DNA from: PALSA-1353 sp050014015
Lineage (GTDB): Bacteria; Planctomycetota; Phycisphaerae; Tepidisphaerales; Tepidisphaeraceae
Direction: 5' to 3'
Assembly: GCA_050014015.1 (NCBI GenBank)
Contig: JBEKEC010000001.1
Coordinates: 62,001-126,000 of the forward strand
DNA length: 64,000 bases
The position numbers were made by a program, and so were the translations under genes. A model generated the notes under the pieces. It was not told where the DNA came from. It saw nothing but the letters and a program-made list of their open reading frames with translations, and made no database searches. Each line of letters begins with the position of its first letter. Within the stretch, counting starts at the first letter, position 1. Positions 44,479 to 53,569 of this stretch are shown here, one piece after another.

Positions 44479-45072
44479 TCAGTTGTTCGAACCGGCTTTG
44501 AAAACCGGTCGATTGGCCATCTGCCGGTGATCGAATGATCTCCCGGCGATGCCCATGTCCCCGCCCGTCAAATGCTCATTAATCCATCGCCGGCTCACGC
44601 GAAATGGACAGCGCGGCCAGTCGTAATCTTCCGCCAATTTCATCGCCTCCGCATGGCAAAATTCGATCGACTTCCCGACGCCCGTCCCCCGCAGATAAAT
44701 GTGGGAAAGCGCCGCAATGAAAGGCCAAGTCGTATCCGGATGATCCTTGAACCAGCGGTTGTCCATCAGTCCGAAAAGTCCGTCCACTCGATAATCCGCC
44801 CGCCAACGCCAAAGCGTCTTCACCGCCGCCGCGTGGCCGGCCTGCCGTAAAGCCTGGACGATCTTTGGGGCAACAATGTCCGATGATTCCCCGCGCGCCT
44901 TGCCCTCGCGTAAACCGGCCTGGAAGTGCAACACGAGCCATTCGCGATCGCGGAGGATTTTCAGTTGATCGGGCCGAAGATGATTGAGCCAATCCCGTTG
45001 CCGTAGAGGCATTGCCGCGCGGGCCTGTCCGCCATGCGAGGGCCGCTGCGCAATCGCGGATGCAAGAGGCAT
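44479..45072 (-). CDS. Protein resembling the DNA-binding half of the MuA-type transposase
   Basis: About 197 residues from the ATG at 45072. TLWRWRADYRVDGLFGLMDNRW closely parallels TLRRWHRRFRDEGLAGLVDERW of the transposase at 51092, and the following helices line up as well (IYLRGTGVGKSIEF... RVSRRWINEHL against the transposase's ... YRAACIYLEQIP). The DDE catalytic domain is missing. It may bind the same terminal sites as regulator, decoy or accessory protein; this is inference. The ATG shares one base with the upstream TGA. Confidence 0.6.
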   Translation of the reverse strand: MPLASAIAQRPSHGGQARAAMPLRQRDWLNHLRPDQLKILRDREWLVLHFQAGLREGKARGESSDIVAPKIVQALRQAGHAAAVKTLWRWRADYRVDGLFGLMDNRWFKDHPDTTWPFIAALSHIYLRGTGVGKSIEFCHAEAMKLAEDYDWPRCPFRVSRRWINEHLTGGDMGIAGRSFDHRQMANRPVFKAGSNN

Positions 45073-45320
45073 CACGCACCGCCTTTCGCCGGATCGGCCG
45101 CCGGCTTGCTGGCTGCGATCCTGGCGGCGTATTCCTGTCTGATCGTGCGTTCGGCCGCCGCAAGCTCCCATGGATCGTCGGTCAGCGGCATTTCGTTCCG
45201 GACATTCTCCGGCAGGTCATCCATCCGCCCGCGGATATGGTTTGCGCGGGCGCGATGCCTCCGCGCGTGCTGGCGTTCCGATTCGCTCGGCGTGGATGAT
45301 TGGTAACTCTGCCTGCCCAT
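45072..45320 (-). CDS. Small hypothetical protein of the element
   Basis: An 82-residue, Arg-rich and mostly helical protein (RQHARRHRARANHIRGRMDD). No domain is recognised. It is coupled to the downstream gene by a one-base stop/start overlap. Confidence 0.5.
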   Translation of the reverse strand: MGRQSYQSSTPSESERQHARRHRARANHIRGRMDDLPENVRNEMPLTDDPWELAAAERTIRQEYAARIAASKPAADPAKGGA

Positions 45321-45353
45321 AATGAAGGTCCATCGTGAAGCCGGAATGCCCGG

Positions 45354-45677
45354 TTACATTTGCCCCGGTCTGGGCGGCAATGTCGCTTCGTTGGCGTCGT
45401 AAAGTTGAAAGGCGCCGTTCGGATTGACGTATCCGGTGCCCAAACCGCCGCCCGGCGAGACGTTGCCGCGCCGCGGCTTCGTCGGCGTCATGTTGGTGCC
45501 CAGTGCATTGCCGTAAAGATCGAACACGTCATAGACGTAATCCGGCGACGATGAGCTTGTGGTGTATGTCGCCAGATCGGGGTTAATCAGTTTCGTCGTG
45601 GGGCCCGCGCCGCCTCCGCTGAGACCGCCGGAACGCTGTATCTGAACGACCACTAGATTTGTATAAGTCACGGCCAT
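45354..45677 (-). CDS. Hypothetical protein of the element, possibly structural
   Basis: About 107 residues (the ATG at 45677 follows an earlier one at 45683). It is rich in Gly/Pro/Tyr/Asn with low-complexity stretches (SSSSPDYVYDVFDLYG, GGGLGTGYVNPNGAF), a composition often seen in phage minor structural proteins. No domain is recognised. Confidence 0.5.
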   Translation of the reverse strand: MAVTYTNLVVVQIQRSGGLSGGGAGPTTKLINPDLATYTTSSSSPDYVYDVFDLYGNALGTNMTPTKPRRGNVSPGGGLGTGYVNPNGAFQLYDANEATLPPRPGQM

Positions 45678-45743
45678 TCGCATCCTCGGAAAAAGTTGGG
45701 TTCATTCATCCGCGAAGCTTCGCTCGCGCGTCAAGCGTCGGCG

Positions 45744-46265
45744 CTATCGTGCCCTGCCCGGATCGCCGACCGGGAATGAGGGCGGCTCGTACGGATTGTT
45801 GGGGCCGAACGGTTGCGGCGGCGTCGGCTGTGGGATGCCGAAAAGCTCCCATTGCTTCGAGTCGAGTTCTTGCAACAATCGCCGGCAACGCTCTGCGGCA
45901 AAGTAGGCCGATTCTGCCCGATTCCGTTCGGCCATCAGCTTCTCCCGCGTCGAGTGAAGCTCATTTTCGATTCGGGCCATTTCGTCCAAGTGCTTCTTGA
46001 ACGCCGCCGCCGTGGCGTTCTTTGCCTTTTCCTTTTCCGGCACGGACGACAGCATTTGCAAGTAGTGGGCGCGATCGGAGATAGCCTTCGCATCCGCCAG
46101 GGCGCGATTGGTGTCGAATCCAAGTTGCTTCATCAGCTCTTGAAGCTCGCCGATTTGCTCCGCCGCGGCGGCATCGCCGAGCGCCAGGATTTCCGCATAC
46201 CGGCGGAGGGTCGTTGCCCTGGCCGTCTCCACCGCCCCGCGAAGTTTGTCGATCATCTTGAACAT
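45744..46265 (-). CDS. Coiled-coil hypothetical protein of the element
   Basis: About 173 residues from the ATG at 46265, which has AAAGGAC before it. Residues 10-140 are charged and helical with heptad-like spacing, and the C-terminus is Pro-rich (PQPTPPQPFGPNNPYEPP). It lies 44 bases after the tape-measure-like gene. Role unknown. Confidence 0.55.
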   Translation of the reverse strand: MFKMIDKLRGAVETARATTLRRYAEILALGDAAAAEQIGELQELMKQLGFDTNRALADAKAISDRAHYLQMLSSVPEKEKAKNATAAAFKKHLDEMARIENELHSTREKLMAERNRAESAYFAAERCRRLLQELDSKQWELFGIPQPTPPQPFGPNNPYEPPSFPVGDPGRAR

Positions 46266-46309
46266 CGGTCCGTCCTTTCGTATTTCGTGTTCGTCCATCC
46301 GTGGTTCAA

Positions 46310-47827
46310 TCAATTCGCCATGGCGGCCGTGGAATTCGCCATCGCCCGATTTTTCTCTTGCTCCCGCTTGATCGCAGCCTGCACCGCCTGATCGATTCCG
46401 CCCTGCGCAACGCCGGGGCTGGTGTAGACGTGCATGGTTGAAATTGTGACCTGAGCGGCGGAGGAAAATGGATTCCCCCGATCCTCGCCCATTGCGCGTT
46501 GCGTCAATTTTCCAAGCTCCGCGTCCGTCGTCCCCGCCGGCACGGTGATGCCCGTCCGCTCTTTTATTGTGTGTTCAATCGTCGCGCGGGCTTCGGGCGT
46601 CAGGTTTAATGCGTATTGGCCATTTGGATCGTATTTCTCCGAAAACGCGTACCCCAGCGCATCGGATACCGCATCGTGCCTTTGGTCATTGGGCATTTTC
46701 CCGCCGCGCATTTCGCTCAGATTGCCGACGATCTCCTTCGTGCGGTCGAAGATGGGTTTGATCCAGTCATCGTAGATTTTTTTCAGTTCCGCGCCGATGG
46801 CCGAAAGATCGGCGGGAATGGCCCTGATGTCCGCCACGATCTCGGCATAGATGGTCTTGCCCTCCGGGCCTGAGAGATATTTCCAGATTTTCCCGATGTC
46901 CTCTATGGCCACCTGGCTCAGATGCACAATCTCCTGCTGTATCCGGTCTTTGTGCGCGGTGATGTAGTCAAGGATCGGCATCATTGCCGATTTTTTTATT
47001 CCCTCTAGCGCGATTCCCGCTTCCGTTTGCAAGTCGGTGAATGCCTGAGCCGCCTTCGTCTCCGACGTCGTGGTTATCCCGCCCATCTGCTCAGTGGCCT
47101 TGGCAAACTCCTCGACGTGCTCTTTGCTCATCGTGAGGACCGGGACAAGTGCGCTCTGCCGTGCGCCGAGCAATTCAGTGGCCAGCCGCATCCGCTCTAT
47201 CGGGTCGGGCACGGCGTCGATGGCGTCCTTGATCCTTTGGAAAAGTGCCATCGGATCGTTCAGATTGTCCCGCAGATCGTTCAGCGTAATGCCGAGTCTG
47301 GCGAATGCCGCGGCCTGTGCATTCGTCGCCTGATGCCCCGCCTCCCACTCCTGCTCTTTTCGATAGAAGTCGCCCGACTTGCCCCGGTGCTTCTCTTCAA
47401 ACTCGGCCTCATCCTGAAATGCCTTTTCGCGTCGGGCCTGGCGCTCCGCATTGAATTTCGCTTCCCCCTCAAGCGCCTTGGCCGCCTCCTCCTCCAACAT
47501 CTTCACGCCCATCGCCAGTTGTTCCGGGGCGACGTGGACCGTCTTGGCGAGCTGTGACCACTGACTGAAAATCTCAGGCTTCACTCCAAGCCTGGCGCTC
47601 AGCAACCCCATGCTTTCTGCGTCGTTGGTAACTTCCGTGAAGGTGTCGATCGCGGTTTCGCCAAGCTCTTTGAAAATCTCCGCCACGCCAAGCAATGGAT
47701 TGGCGATGAAGTCCGTAACTACTTCGGGGAAAATGCGGGCGATCCCCTCCGCCTCCATGATCCCGCCGGTGAAATCGGAGCTGTCAAGTTCAAGTCTGCC
47801 CGTTGCTGCGCCGGCGTCGAAACTCAT
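46310..47827 (-). CDS. Tape-measure-like tail protein
   Basis: A 505-residue protein. The segment QAAAFARLGITLNDLRDNLNDPMALFQRIKDAI, then ERMRLATELLGARQSALVPVL, is the characteristic repeat-fold core of phage tail tape measures. It has a long helical middle and small charged insertions (FQDEAEFEEKHRG). It is much shorter than tape measures of full-size tailed phages, so any tail would be very short or the gene is reduced. The ATG overlaps the preceding stop as ATGA. Confidence 0.75.
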   Translation of the reverse strand: MSFDAGAATGRLELDSSDFTGGIMEAEGIARIFPEVVTDFIANPLLGVAEIFKELGETAIDTFTEVTNDAESMGLLSARLGVKPEIFSQWSQLAKTVHVAPEQLAMGVKMLEEEAAKALEGEAKFNAERQARREKAFQDEAEFEEKHRGKSGDFYRKEQEWEAGHQATNAQAAAFARLGITLNDLRDNLNDPMALFQRIKDAIDAVPDPIERMRLATELLGARQSALVPVLTMSKEHVEEFAKATEQMGGITTTSETKAAQAFTDLQTEAGIALEGIKKSAMMPILDYITAHKDRIQQEIVHLSQVAIEDIGKIWKYLSGPEGKTIYAEIVADIRAIPADLSAIGAELKKIYDDWIKPIFDRTKEIVGNLSEMRGGKMPNDQRHDAVSDALGYAFSEKYDPNGQYALNLTPEARATIEHTIKERTGITVPAGTTDAELGKLTQRAMGEDRGNPFSSAAQVTISTMHVYTSPGVAQGGIDQAVQAAIKREQEKNRAMANSTAAMAN

Positions 47828-48249
47828 CGCGTCCCCTTTTCGTCTTGGTCATCGGCCGCGTGGAGTTTGTCGGCGATCGGCTGCGCTCCCGCTGCCATCC
47901 CCGGCATCATAATGACCGTAAACGTTACCTTTGCCCCGTGCTGAGTGAAGCCGCCGCAGACGGCGCCCGTCCCGGCGCCGGCGAGGTCCAATGAAACCAG
48001 CGGTTTGTTGACGATGAAATCCGGAATGGGCCGGCCGCGAAGGTCCACGGCGGTTTCAGGCGATCGCCGGCCTTCCGCGATTCTTTTGGCCGTCAATATT
48101 TCAACGTCCGCCGCGCCTTCAACGTAGGCGATGAGGTTGGGACATCTTGATCGGTCCATGATGAGGAAGCCGGCGATGCGAAGGGGCATCGCCTCCCGAG
48201 CCAGGACCGCCCAGATTTCCGAAGCCGATTTGTCCGCTGTAGTGTTCAT
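47824..48249 (-). CDS. Hypothetical protein of the element (DLRGR family)
   Basis: About 141 residues; the ATG at 48249 overlaps the upstream stop as ATGA. It shares the segment DLRGR plus following hydrophobic residues with the protein at 48246-48758, hinting at a distant paralogue. The C-terminal half is small-residue rich with a short hydrophobic helix. No domain is recognised. Confidence 0.55.
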   Translation of the reverse strand: MNTTADKSASEIWAVLAREAMPLRIAGFLIMDRSRCPNLIAYVEGAADVEILTAKRIAEGRRSPETAVDLRGRPIPDFIVNKPLVSLDLAGAGTGAVCGGFTQHGAKVTFTVIMMPGMAAGAQPIADKLHAADDQDEKGTR

Positions 48250-48758
48250 GCCGCGGCCTCCGCGTTTTGTCTGGCGATGGCGCGGGGAATCGACCAATCG
48301 AGCATCGATTGTGTCCCTAAATAGGTCCGCAATCGTTTGTTGTCGAAAGTCAGCCACGACACGCCGCCGTCCAGCGGATCAATTGAAACCATCGCCGCGT
48401 CCAGGTGGTCAACCATTAGCTCAGGCTGGCCCCTGTTGTTTAGCGGACGAAGGATCGCACCGTTGACGCATGTTCCCACGCCAAGCCAATTGCGCCCGCG
48501 AAGGTCCGTGGCTCCGGCGAATGATGCGCCGCCGACGATCGCAATCGCCAGCTTCATCGCGTCCTGCCCCACGTTGGAGACAAAGGCGATCGGCAGGGGC
48601 AAGAGGCCGAACGTCGTGAGCAAGCATCCGACCGGGGCGCCGTCGCCGAGCCGTTCTTGCTGGCGGTACGTGACGCTCCACAGTCGCCAGGTCCGGCGCG
48701 GTCCCAATCCAAGCTCCCGGTCCCTCGCATCTCGCTTCTTTTTGCCTTTAACTTTCAT
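48246..48758 (-). CDS. Hypothetical protein of the element (DLRGR family)
   Basis: About 170 residues from the ATG at 48758 (GGAGGATTCGCG before it). The N-terminus is basic (MKVKGKKKRDARDRE); GATDLRGRNWLGVGTCVNGAIL parallels its neighbour. It is followed by an acidic C-terminal region. Function unknown. Confidence 0.55.
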   Translation of the reverse strand: MKVKGKKKRDARDRELGLGPRRTWRLWSVTYRQQERLGDGAPVGCLLTTFGLLPLPIAFVSNVGQDAMKLAIAIVGGASFAGATDLRGRNWLGVGTCVNGAILRPLNNRGQPELMVDHLDAAMVSIDPLDGGVSWLTFDNKRLRTYLGTQSMLDWSIPRAIARQNAEAAA

Positions 48759-48908
48759 CGCGAATCCTCCAATTTTTCGTTGTTGAAGTTGTGCCAGTCG
48801 ATTCGAGCGAAGCCGCGGCCGGCCTGGCTCACGCGAGCCAGGCGCAGCCTCCATGGGCTTCGTCCCGTCCGTGGTAATGTGCATTTCAGAGTCCATTCCT
48901 CCGCCAAT

Positions 48909-49349
48909 TTAAGAGGCCATGGCCGGAGAATCTGACTTCTCCGGTTCATGGCCATCGAAAGGAGCCGCGGCCTTCTCGGTGCGGCGTGAAACTTCGTCTC
49001 TCGGGACGGCCGGCGATTCCGGCCGCATCACCGCGCGAACCGCATCGCCAAACCCGGCGAAACTTTTGATGCGACATCGCTTCGATTCTTCAAACAGGGC
49101 GTACATCGCGCCGATCAATTGCGCACTCGACCAGTTCGCAACGTCGCCCGGCTTCTCGACGATTCCCGTCAACGCTTCCCGCAGTCCCGCCTCCGCCTCA
49201 GCTTCGCTCAATCCGCCCGCCCGGAGCTTCGCGGCCAGTGCGATAATCGCGGCGTTTGGCGGACGGATCGCGACGGTTTTGCCGTCCACGATGAGCCGCA
49301 AGTCCCAGCCTGTGAACTTCTCAATGACCAAGTCGAGATTCACTTCCAT
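48909..49349 (-). CDS. Hypothetical protein of the element
   Basis: A 146-residue protein with a helix-rich middle (ALAAKLRAGGLSEAEAEAGLREALTG). The layout resembles tail-assembly-chaperone-like small proteins that precede tape measures, but no domain is recognised. A 150-base gap separates it from 48758. Confidence 0.5.
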   Translation of the reverse strand: MEVNLDLVIEKFTGWDLRLIVDGKTVAIRPPNAAIIALAAKLRAGGLSEAEAEAGLREALTGIVEKPGDVANWSSAQLIGAMYALFEESKRCRIKSFAGFGDAVRAVMRPESPAVPRDEVSRRTEKAAAPFDGHEPEKSDSPAMAS

Positions 49350-49365
49350 TGGTCCGGCCTCGCCT

Positions 49366-49800
49366 TCAGTAATTCACGTCCGGCCCTTTGCTCAGGGTAT
49401 TTTGCGCTTGGTTGCCCGTCCGGGTTTCCCCAGCCTGGCGGGCCGTGCTTTCGTCGATGAGCGATTCAATCATTTCGCCATGACTCCAATTCACGGCGCC
49501 CGCCGATAGCAGTTGTGCCAGGCGGCCGCTTGCCCCTTTCACTTCCGGAGAAATCTCGGCGAGTGAAACCCGGCCGGCCGTGAGGTGAGCATTGATGGCG
49601 TGCTCGATCTGGGCGCTCGGCGACAATCGACCGAATCCCGCCGGCAGGCTCGATTCATTCGCGAATGTGCTTCGAATGCTTCTCGCCCAGTCCGTTGCGG
49701 TGCCCATCTGCCCCAGTGCATTCCGGGTTGCTTGTGATAGTTGCTGAAAAAGTGCGCCGATGAACTGAGGAGTTATCTTTGCGATGTCTACGCGAGCCAT
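49366..49800 (-). CDS. Hypothetical protein of the element
   Basis: About 144 residues from the ATG at 49800. Helical and soluble, with no recognised domain (FIGALFQQLSQATRNALGQMG). It lies between the MuB-type gene and the small proteins and could belong to replication/transposition or morphogenesis. Confidence 0.5.
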   Translation of the reverse strand: MARVDIAKITPQFIGALFQQLSQATRNALGQMGTATDWARSIRSTFANESSLPAGFGRLSPSAQIEHAINAHLTAGRVSLAEISPEVKGASGRLAQLLSAGAVNWSHGEMIESLIDESTARQAGETRTGNQAQNTLSKGPDVNY

Positions 49801-49870
49801 TGTGAAGTCCTTTTCCCCGGCGATCCCGCCGGCATTTGTCAATCCGTTCAAACCGCCGTTGCGGCTGTCG

Positions 49871-51088
49871 TCACGACGCCTTCGCCCTCACCGCCGCGTG
49901 CTCCCGCACGCTGATCGAATCGAGCATGAGCTGCGCCCGATGCGGCTGGAAACCAGCCCGCATCGCTTCGTCCAGAAGCCTTTCGTCGATGCTGCCAAGC
50001 CCGCGCTTGATGGCCAGTGCGGTCGCGTATTCCACTAGGTGGACGCATAGCCTCAAGGCGCCGCTGTCCGGCGTGTTGCAAATCTGGCACAGGAAACGCG
50101 GCGCGCCGCCGACCAGCCGCAGTTGATTCTTGGCAAAAATCCGCCGGATGTCCTCGACGGTAAATAGCGCTTCTCCCGATCCTCCATCCCGCACCGCTTC
50201 CATTAGATCGATGCGAGGGAAAATCCTGCTTCGAATTTGAGCGCGGGATTCATCGGCGTCGCGCGATTGTTGCTGCTCAAGATACGCCACCAGATCGGCA
50301 GTCCCGGCCCAAAGCTGGGCCGTTTCGGTGCGATCGTACAGGTCTGTCAGGAGATAGAACGGCTTGTCCTGTTTCGCCCACCGGAGGTTGTGGATTTGGT
50401 CAATGAGCCAGATAAAGCTCCTGCCCTTAACCTTGTCCGCCACCCGTTTGAATCGCTGCGCGTTGGACCCCCACGTTTCCACGTTCACAGCCTGGCACAG
50501 TTTCAACAAGAGCGCCGTCGGCGTGGCGTCAACCTTTTCGACCGTGAGGAATGCGCTACGCCGGACGGTCAGTTCGGCGTGGATGGCCTTGAGCGCCAGG
50601 GTCTTTCCGATGCCAGCGGTTTCAGGCCCATACACCAGGCCGATCGTCCGCTTCTCGCGCGATCCTTCCAAGCAATAGCCGGCCGTGGCCTTGATGGTCA
50701 TCGCCACGTTCGTCCAGACGAATGTGGTCGTGCGCGGCCTGGCCGCAAGCTCCTCCTCCGTGTTCAACCATCGATCCAGGTCGATCGCCAGTTGGCCCCG
50801 ATCTCCGGGGTATTTTCCGGCGAAAAAGTCGGATATGACGCCGGTGCTCCAACCGATGGCCTTGGCGATTTTGCGATTGTTGGTCCCGGTGGATTCCTTG
50901 AATGCCTTGGCCCTGGCGATCACTCCGGCGATCTGGTCCGGTTGTACGTCCTTCGCATCCGTGCTGTCGGCTATCATCCTTGCCGCTCCTCGAATTTGCG
51001 CCAGGTCGGTAAGCTGATGCGATGTCTTGTCAGCCGCCGATGGCGCCGGCGTTTCTATTGGTTCGAAATTGTTTTTGCTTTCTTCCAT
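49871..51088 (-). CDS. MuB-type AAA ATPase (transposition target selector)
   Basis: A 405-residue protein. An N-terminal helix-turn-helix (NRKIAKAIGWSTGVISDFFAG) precedes the ATPase domain, as in MuB. Walker A reads LVYGPETAGIGKTLAL, two residues longer than the usual GPxGIGKT, and Walker B is SFIWLIDQIHNL. The arginine-finger region is RSRIFPRIDL. MuB binds target DNA and directs the transposase. The gene ends 3 bases before the transposase stop. Confidence 0.85.
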   Translation of the reverse strand: MEESKNNFEPIETPAPSAADKTSHQLTDLAQIRGAARMIADSTDAKDVQPDQIAGVIARAKAFKESTGTNNRKIAKAIGWSTGVISDFFAGKYPGDRGQLAIDLDRWLNTEEELAARPRTTTFVWTNVAMTIKATAGYCLEGSREKRTIGLVYGPETAGIGKTLALKAIHAELTVRRSAFLTVEKVDATPTALLLKLCQAVNVETWGSNAQRFKRVADKVKGRSFIWLIDQIHNLRWAKQDKPFYLLTDLYDRTETAQLWAGTADLVAYLEQQQSRDADESRAQIRSRIFPRIDLMEAVRDGGSGEALFTVEDIRRIFAKNQLRLVGGAPRFLCQICNTPDSGALRLCVHLVEYATALAIKRGLGSIDERLLDEAMRAGFQPHRAQLMLDSISVREHAAVRAKAS

Positions 51089-51091
51089 CGT

Positions 51092-53164
51092 CTAGTCCTC
51101 CTCGTCGATGGTGAATTTTGGGTCGTATTCAAATCGTGCCGACACGCTCTCGGCGCCTACCGCGACGGCGTGCGGCTGAAATTCGAAAGCCCTTCGAACC
51201 TTCGGCAATTCGGATTCTAAGTGGCTTCGAACCGGCCGGATCGGCGGCGGTTCCGGCGAATCGCCGGGCATCGCTTTGATCTGTCGGGCCGCTGCCGCGC
51301 GGATCATCAAATCGGGAAGCTCCTCCGCAAGCCGCGGGCGTTGCTGGTGGTACTCTCTCACCAGTTTTCGATGCCGTTTCTTCTCGGCGATGGCAGCGCC
51401 CAGCAGTTCATGGTTGGCGTTCGCGGGAAGAAGCTGATTGCATCGGGCTGCACAAATAAAGCGATCATCGGGAGTCCAGACGGTCACGCGGCTCACGTCC
51501 CGTTCATCGACGCGCAGATATACCTTGCGGCCCAGATGCCGGATCAATTCGCTATCGAATTGCCCGTAATGCAGACCGGAAAATTCCACGCCGTTCTTGT
51601 GAACGATGGATTCTCTCGTCTGCCGGGTAAGCAGCAATTCGAGCATGTCTTCCGAGGTCGTGCGTTTGGCGAAACCGTTCCAACTTGAATCGAACACTTC
51701 TTGAGGGCTTCGCCCTTCCATACCCTGGCCGCGATGGGCGGTCGCGTGATAGGTTTCGAGCCACCGGCCGAACAATGCAACGAAATCCTCGAGCCTGGGC
51801 GCTTGTCCTTTAGCCAGGTTCGCTTCCAGACACTCGGGCTTGGCGAGCGGATGCCGGCCACAATAGGTCGGGAAAACGCGACTGAACCGCGCCTCGACGC
51901 TGTTGAAAAATCGCTCGATCGGCTTGCTCTGACCGTGATAAGCCCAGCAGAATCGGCTCTTGATGTCCAGGTGATTGAGGATGCCGGCGAGGCGGCCTGA
52001 ATCGAGTTGAACCTTTCGCGGATGCCAGTGCCAGATCGTGCCCCCGTGGTTTTGGTGGCGATGAACGTCCCGCGACTCGATGGAGGCGTAACGGCGCTGA
52101 TGCCTGGTGCTGCCGTGGAAAGCATAGGCGCCATAGTCCTTGCCGTTGTCGATGTACAATAGGTCAGGCACGCCGCAAGCCATGATGCCGCCGCGGAGGG
52201 CGGAGAGGATGGCATTGGAGTTCGGATCGTGCGGGTAAATGCACCACCCGACGATCAACCTTGACCTCATTTCCATCCAAGCCGTGAGCCATGGCCTCGT
52301 CAATGTTCCGGCATGTTGGACGATCACGTCCATCTGATGGTGGTCACCGACCCATTGCTCATTGGTGTGTAGGGTTGTGTAATCGCGGGCGATGCTCGGC
52401 TCGCATTTGGCGACGTAAGCATCCTCGCCTTGGCGGGATTTCACCCGGACGGCTAGGGGGATTTGTTCAAGGTATATACAGGCGGCGCGATAGCCGATGG
52501 ATGGCCGGCCGTTCTCGCCGGCCTTGCTCATCGCCATTTCCCAACAGGTCCGCTTGGGAAGGTTCCGGGGCGAAAGGTAGTAGCGTTTCAACGTCGATCT
52601 AAAATCATCGCCGTCCCCCTCGCCAGTCTGCATTCCCTCGTCGCCCTGCCGTGAACCTTTCGTCCATCGTTCATCGACCAGGCCGGCCAGCCCCTCATCC
52701 CGGAATCGTCTGTGCCAACGTCGCAATGTGCGAGGTCTGAGAACCAGGTCGCGCTCCGCCTGCATCCGCGCGCAGAATTGTTCGGTGATCTGGGCATTGG
52801 TGAATCCCAAGGTCGCGCCGCCGGCCCTGGCAACCGCCCACAGACGAAGAACGTCTCGACGCTGGAACAGTTCACGCCGCTGATCTTCGGTCAAGTGGCG
52901 GGTATCGAACGGCAACTGTTCGGGGAATTTTACCGCCAAGAATGCCGGGTCGGCGGAGACGTTCACATACCAACAGGGCTTCCCGCCGCCGGGCGGCGCC
53001 ATCGTTTTCGCTAGGCCATCGGGCTGCCAGACCTCACCGCATTTACGGGCCAGATGCCCGACCGAAAGCCCCGACCGATTCGCCGCCACTTCCAGATTGA
53101 TCCATTCAGTAGATTTACCGGCTGGGGCGATGGCAAGTGAGGATGATGCGCCGATGATGCTCAT
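51092..53164 (-). CDS. MuA-type DDE transposase
   Basis: About 690 residues from the ATG at 53164. Residues 90-150 hold the DNA-binding helices (RTLRRWHRRFRDEGLAGLVD), then the RNase-H-type domain with D in WVGDHHQMDV (about 274-279), D in LLYIDNGKDYG (about 339) and E in SKPIERFFNS (about 417), close to the positions in MuA. A C-terminal beta-barrel and a Pro-rich tail follow. It cuts and joins the element ends. The ATG overlaps the zinc-finger gene stop. Confidence 0.9.
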   Translation of the reverse strand: MSIIGASSSLAIAPAGKSTEWINLEVAANRSGLSVGHLARKCGEVWQPDGLAKTMAPPGGGKPCWYVNVSADPAFLAVKFPEQLPFDTRHLTEDQRRELFQRRDVLRLWAVARAGGATLGFTNAQITEQFCARMQAERDLVLRPRTLRRWHRRFRDEGLAGLVDERWTKGSRQGDEGMQTGEGDGDDFRSTLKRYYLSPRNLPKRTCWEMAMSKAGENGRPSIGYRAACIYLEQIPLAVRVKSRQGEDAYVAKCEPSIARDYTTLHTNEQWVGDHHQMDVIVQHAGTLTRPWLTAWMEMRSRLIVGWCIYPHDPNSNAILSALRGGIMACGVPDLLYIDNGKDYGAYAFHGSTRHQRRYASIESRDVHRHQNHGGTIWHWHPRKVQLDSGRLAGILNHLDIKSRFCWAYHGQSKPIERFFNSVEARFSRVFPTYCGRHPLAKPECLEANLAKGQAPRLEDFVALFGRWLETYHATAHRGQGMEGRSPQEVFDSSWNGFAKRTTSEDMLELLLTRQTRESIVHKNGVEFSGLHYGQFDSELIRHLGRKVYLRVDERDVSRVTVWTPDDRFICAARCNQLLPANANHELLGAAIAEKKRHRKLVREYHQQRPRLAEELPDLMIRAAAARQIKAMPGDSPEPPPIRPVRSHLESELPKVRRAFEFQPHAVAVGAESVSARFEYDPKFTIDEED

Positions 53165-53562
53165 GTCGCAAGACTTTTCGAGTTGGCCGGCAGCCTTCGC
53201 ACGTCGGCATCGTGATACCGGCGGATATGACGCCTTAGACTCTGCCCGCTCTTGTGGGGCGATCCACACAAGGCGCAATTCACGTTGCCGGTGCTGGGGT
53301 TGCTCCGGGCATTTGATGCCAGCAGCGTCACGCGGCGGGCAAACTCGCGCTCCGAAATATCCGTCTCCGGACTCTCCGGATGATCTGCCGTCGTCTCGCG
53401 GTCCGCGGCCAGATCGAGCCGGAGCCCGATGAGTTCAGACAGGATTCGCCCCAGAAGATCAATGATCGCCGCACCGTCCGGCTCGCCGGCATCAGTGGGC
53501 GTGGCTTGCGGCGCCCCCTCAAGCGGGGCGGCAGGCGGAAGTATAGTAGCATTGCTCGGCAT
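53161..53562 (-). CDS. Small C2H2 zinc-finger-like protein of the element
   Basis: A 133-residue protein. The C-terminal segment has CALCGSPHKSGQSLRRHIRRYH, that is C-x2-C-x12-H-x4-H, a classical C2H2 spacing, followed by a basic tail. The N-terminal half is acidic and Ala/Pro-rich. It may be a DNA-binding regulator of the early operon. Overlaps the transposase start. Confidence 0.6.
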   Translation of the reverse strand: MPSNATILPPAAPLEGAPQATPTDAGEPDGAAIIDLLGRILSELIGLRLDLAADRETTADHPESPETDISEREFARRVTLLASNARSNPSTGNVNCALCGSPHKSGQSLRRHIRRYHDADVRRLPANSKSLAT

Positions 53563-53569
53563 GATGCGT

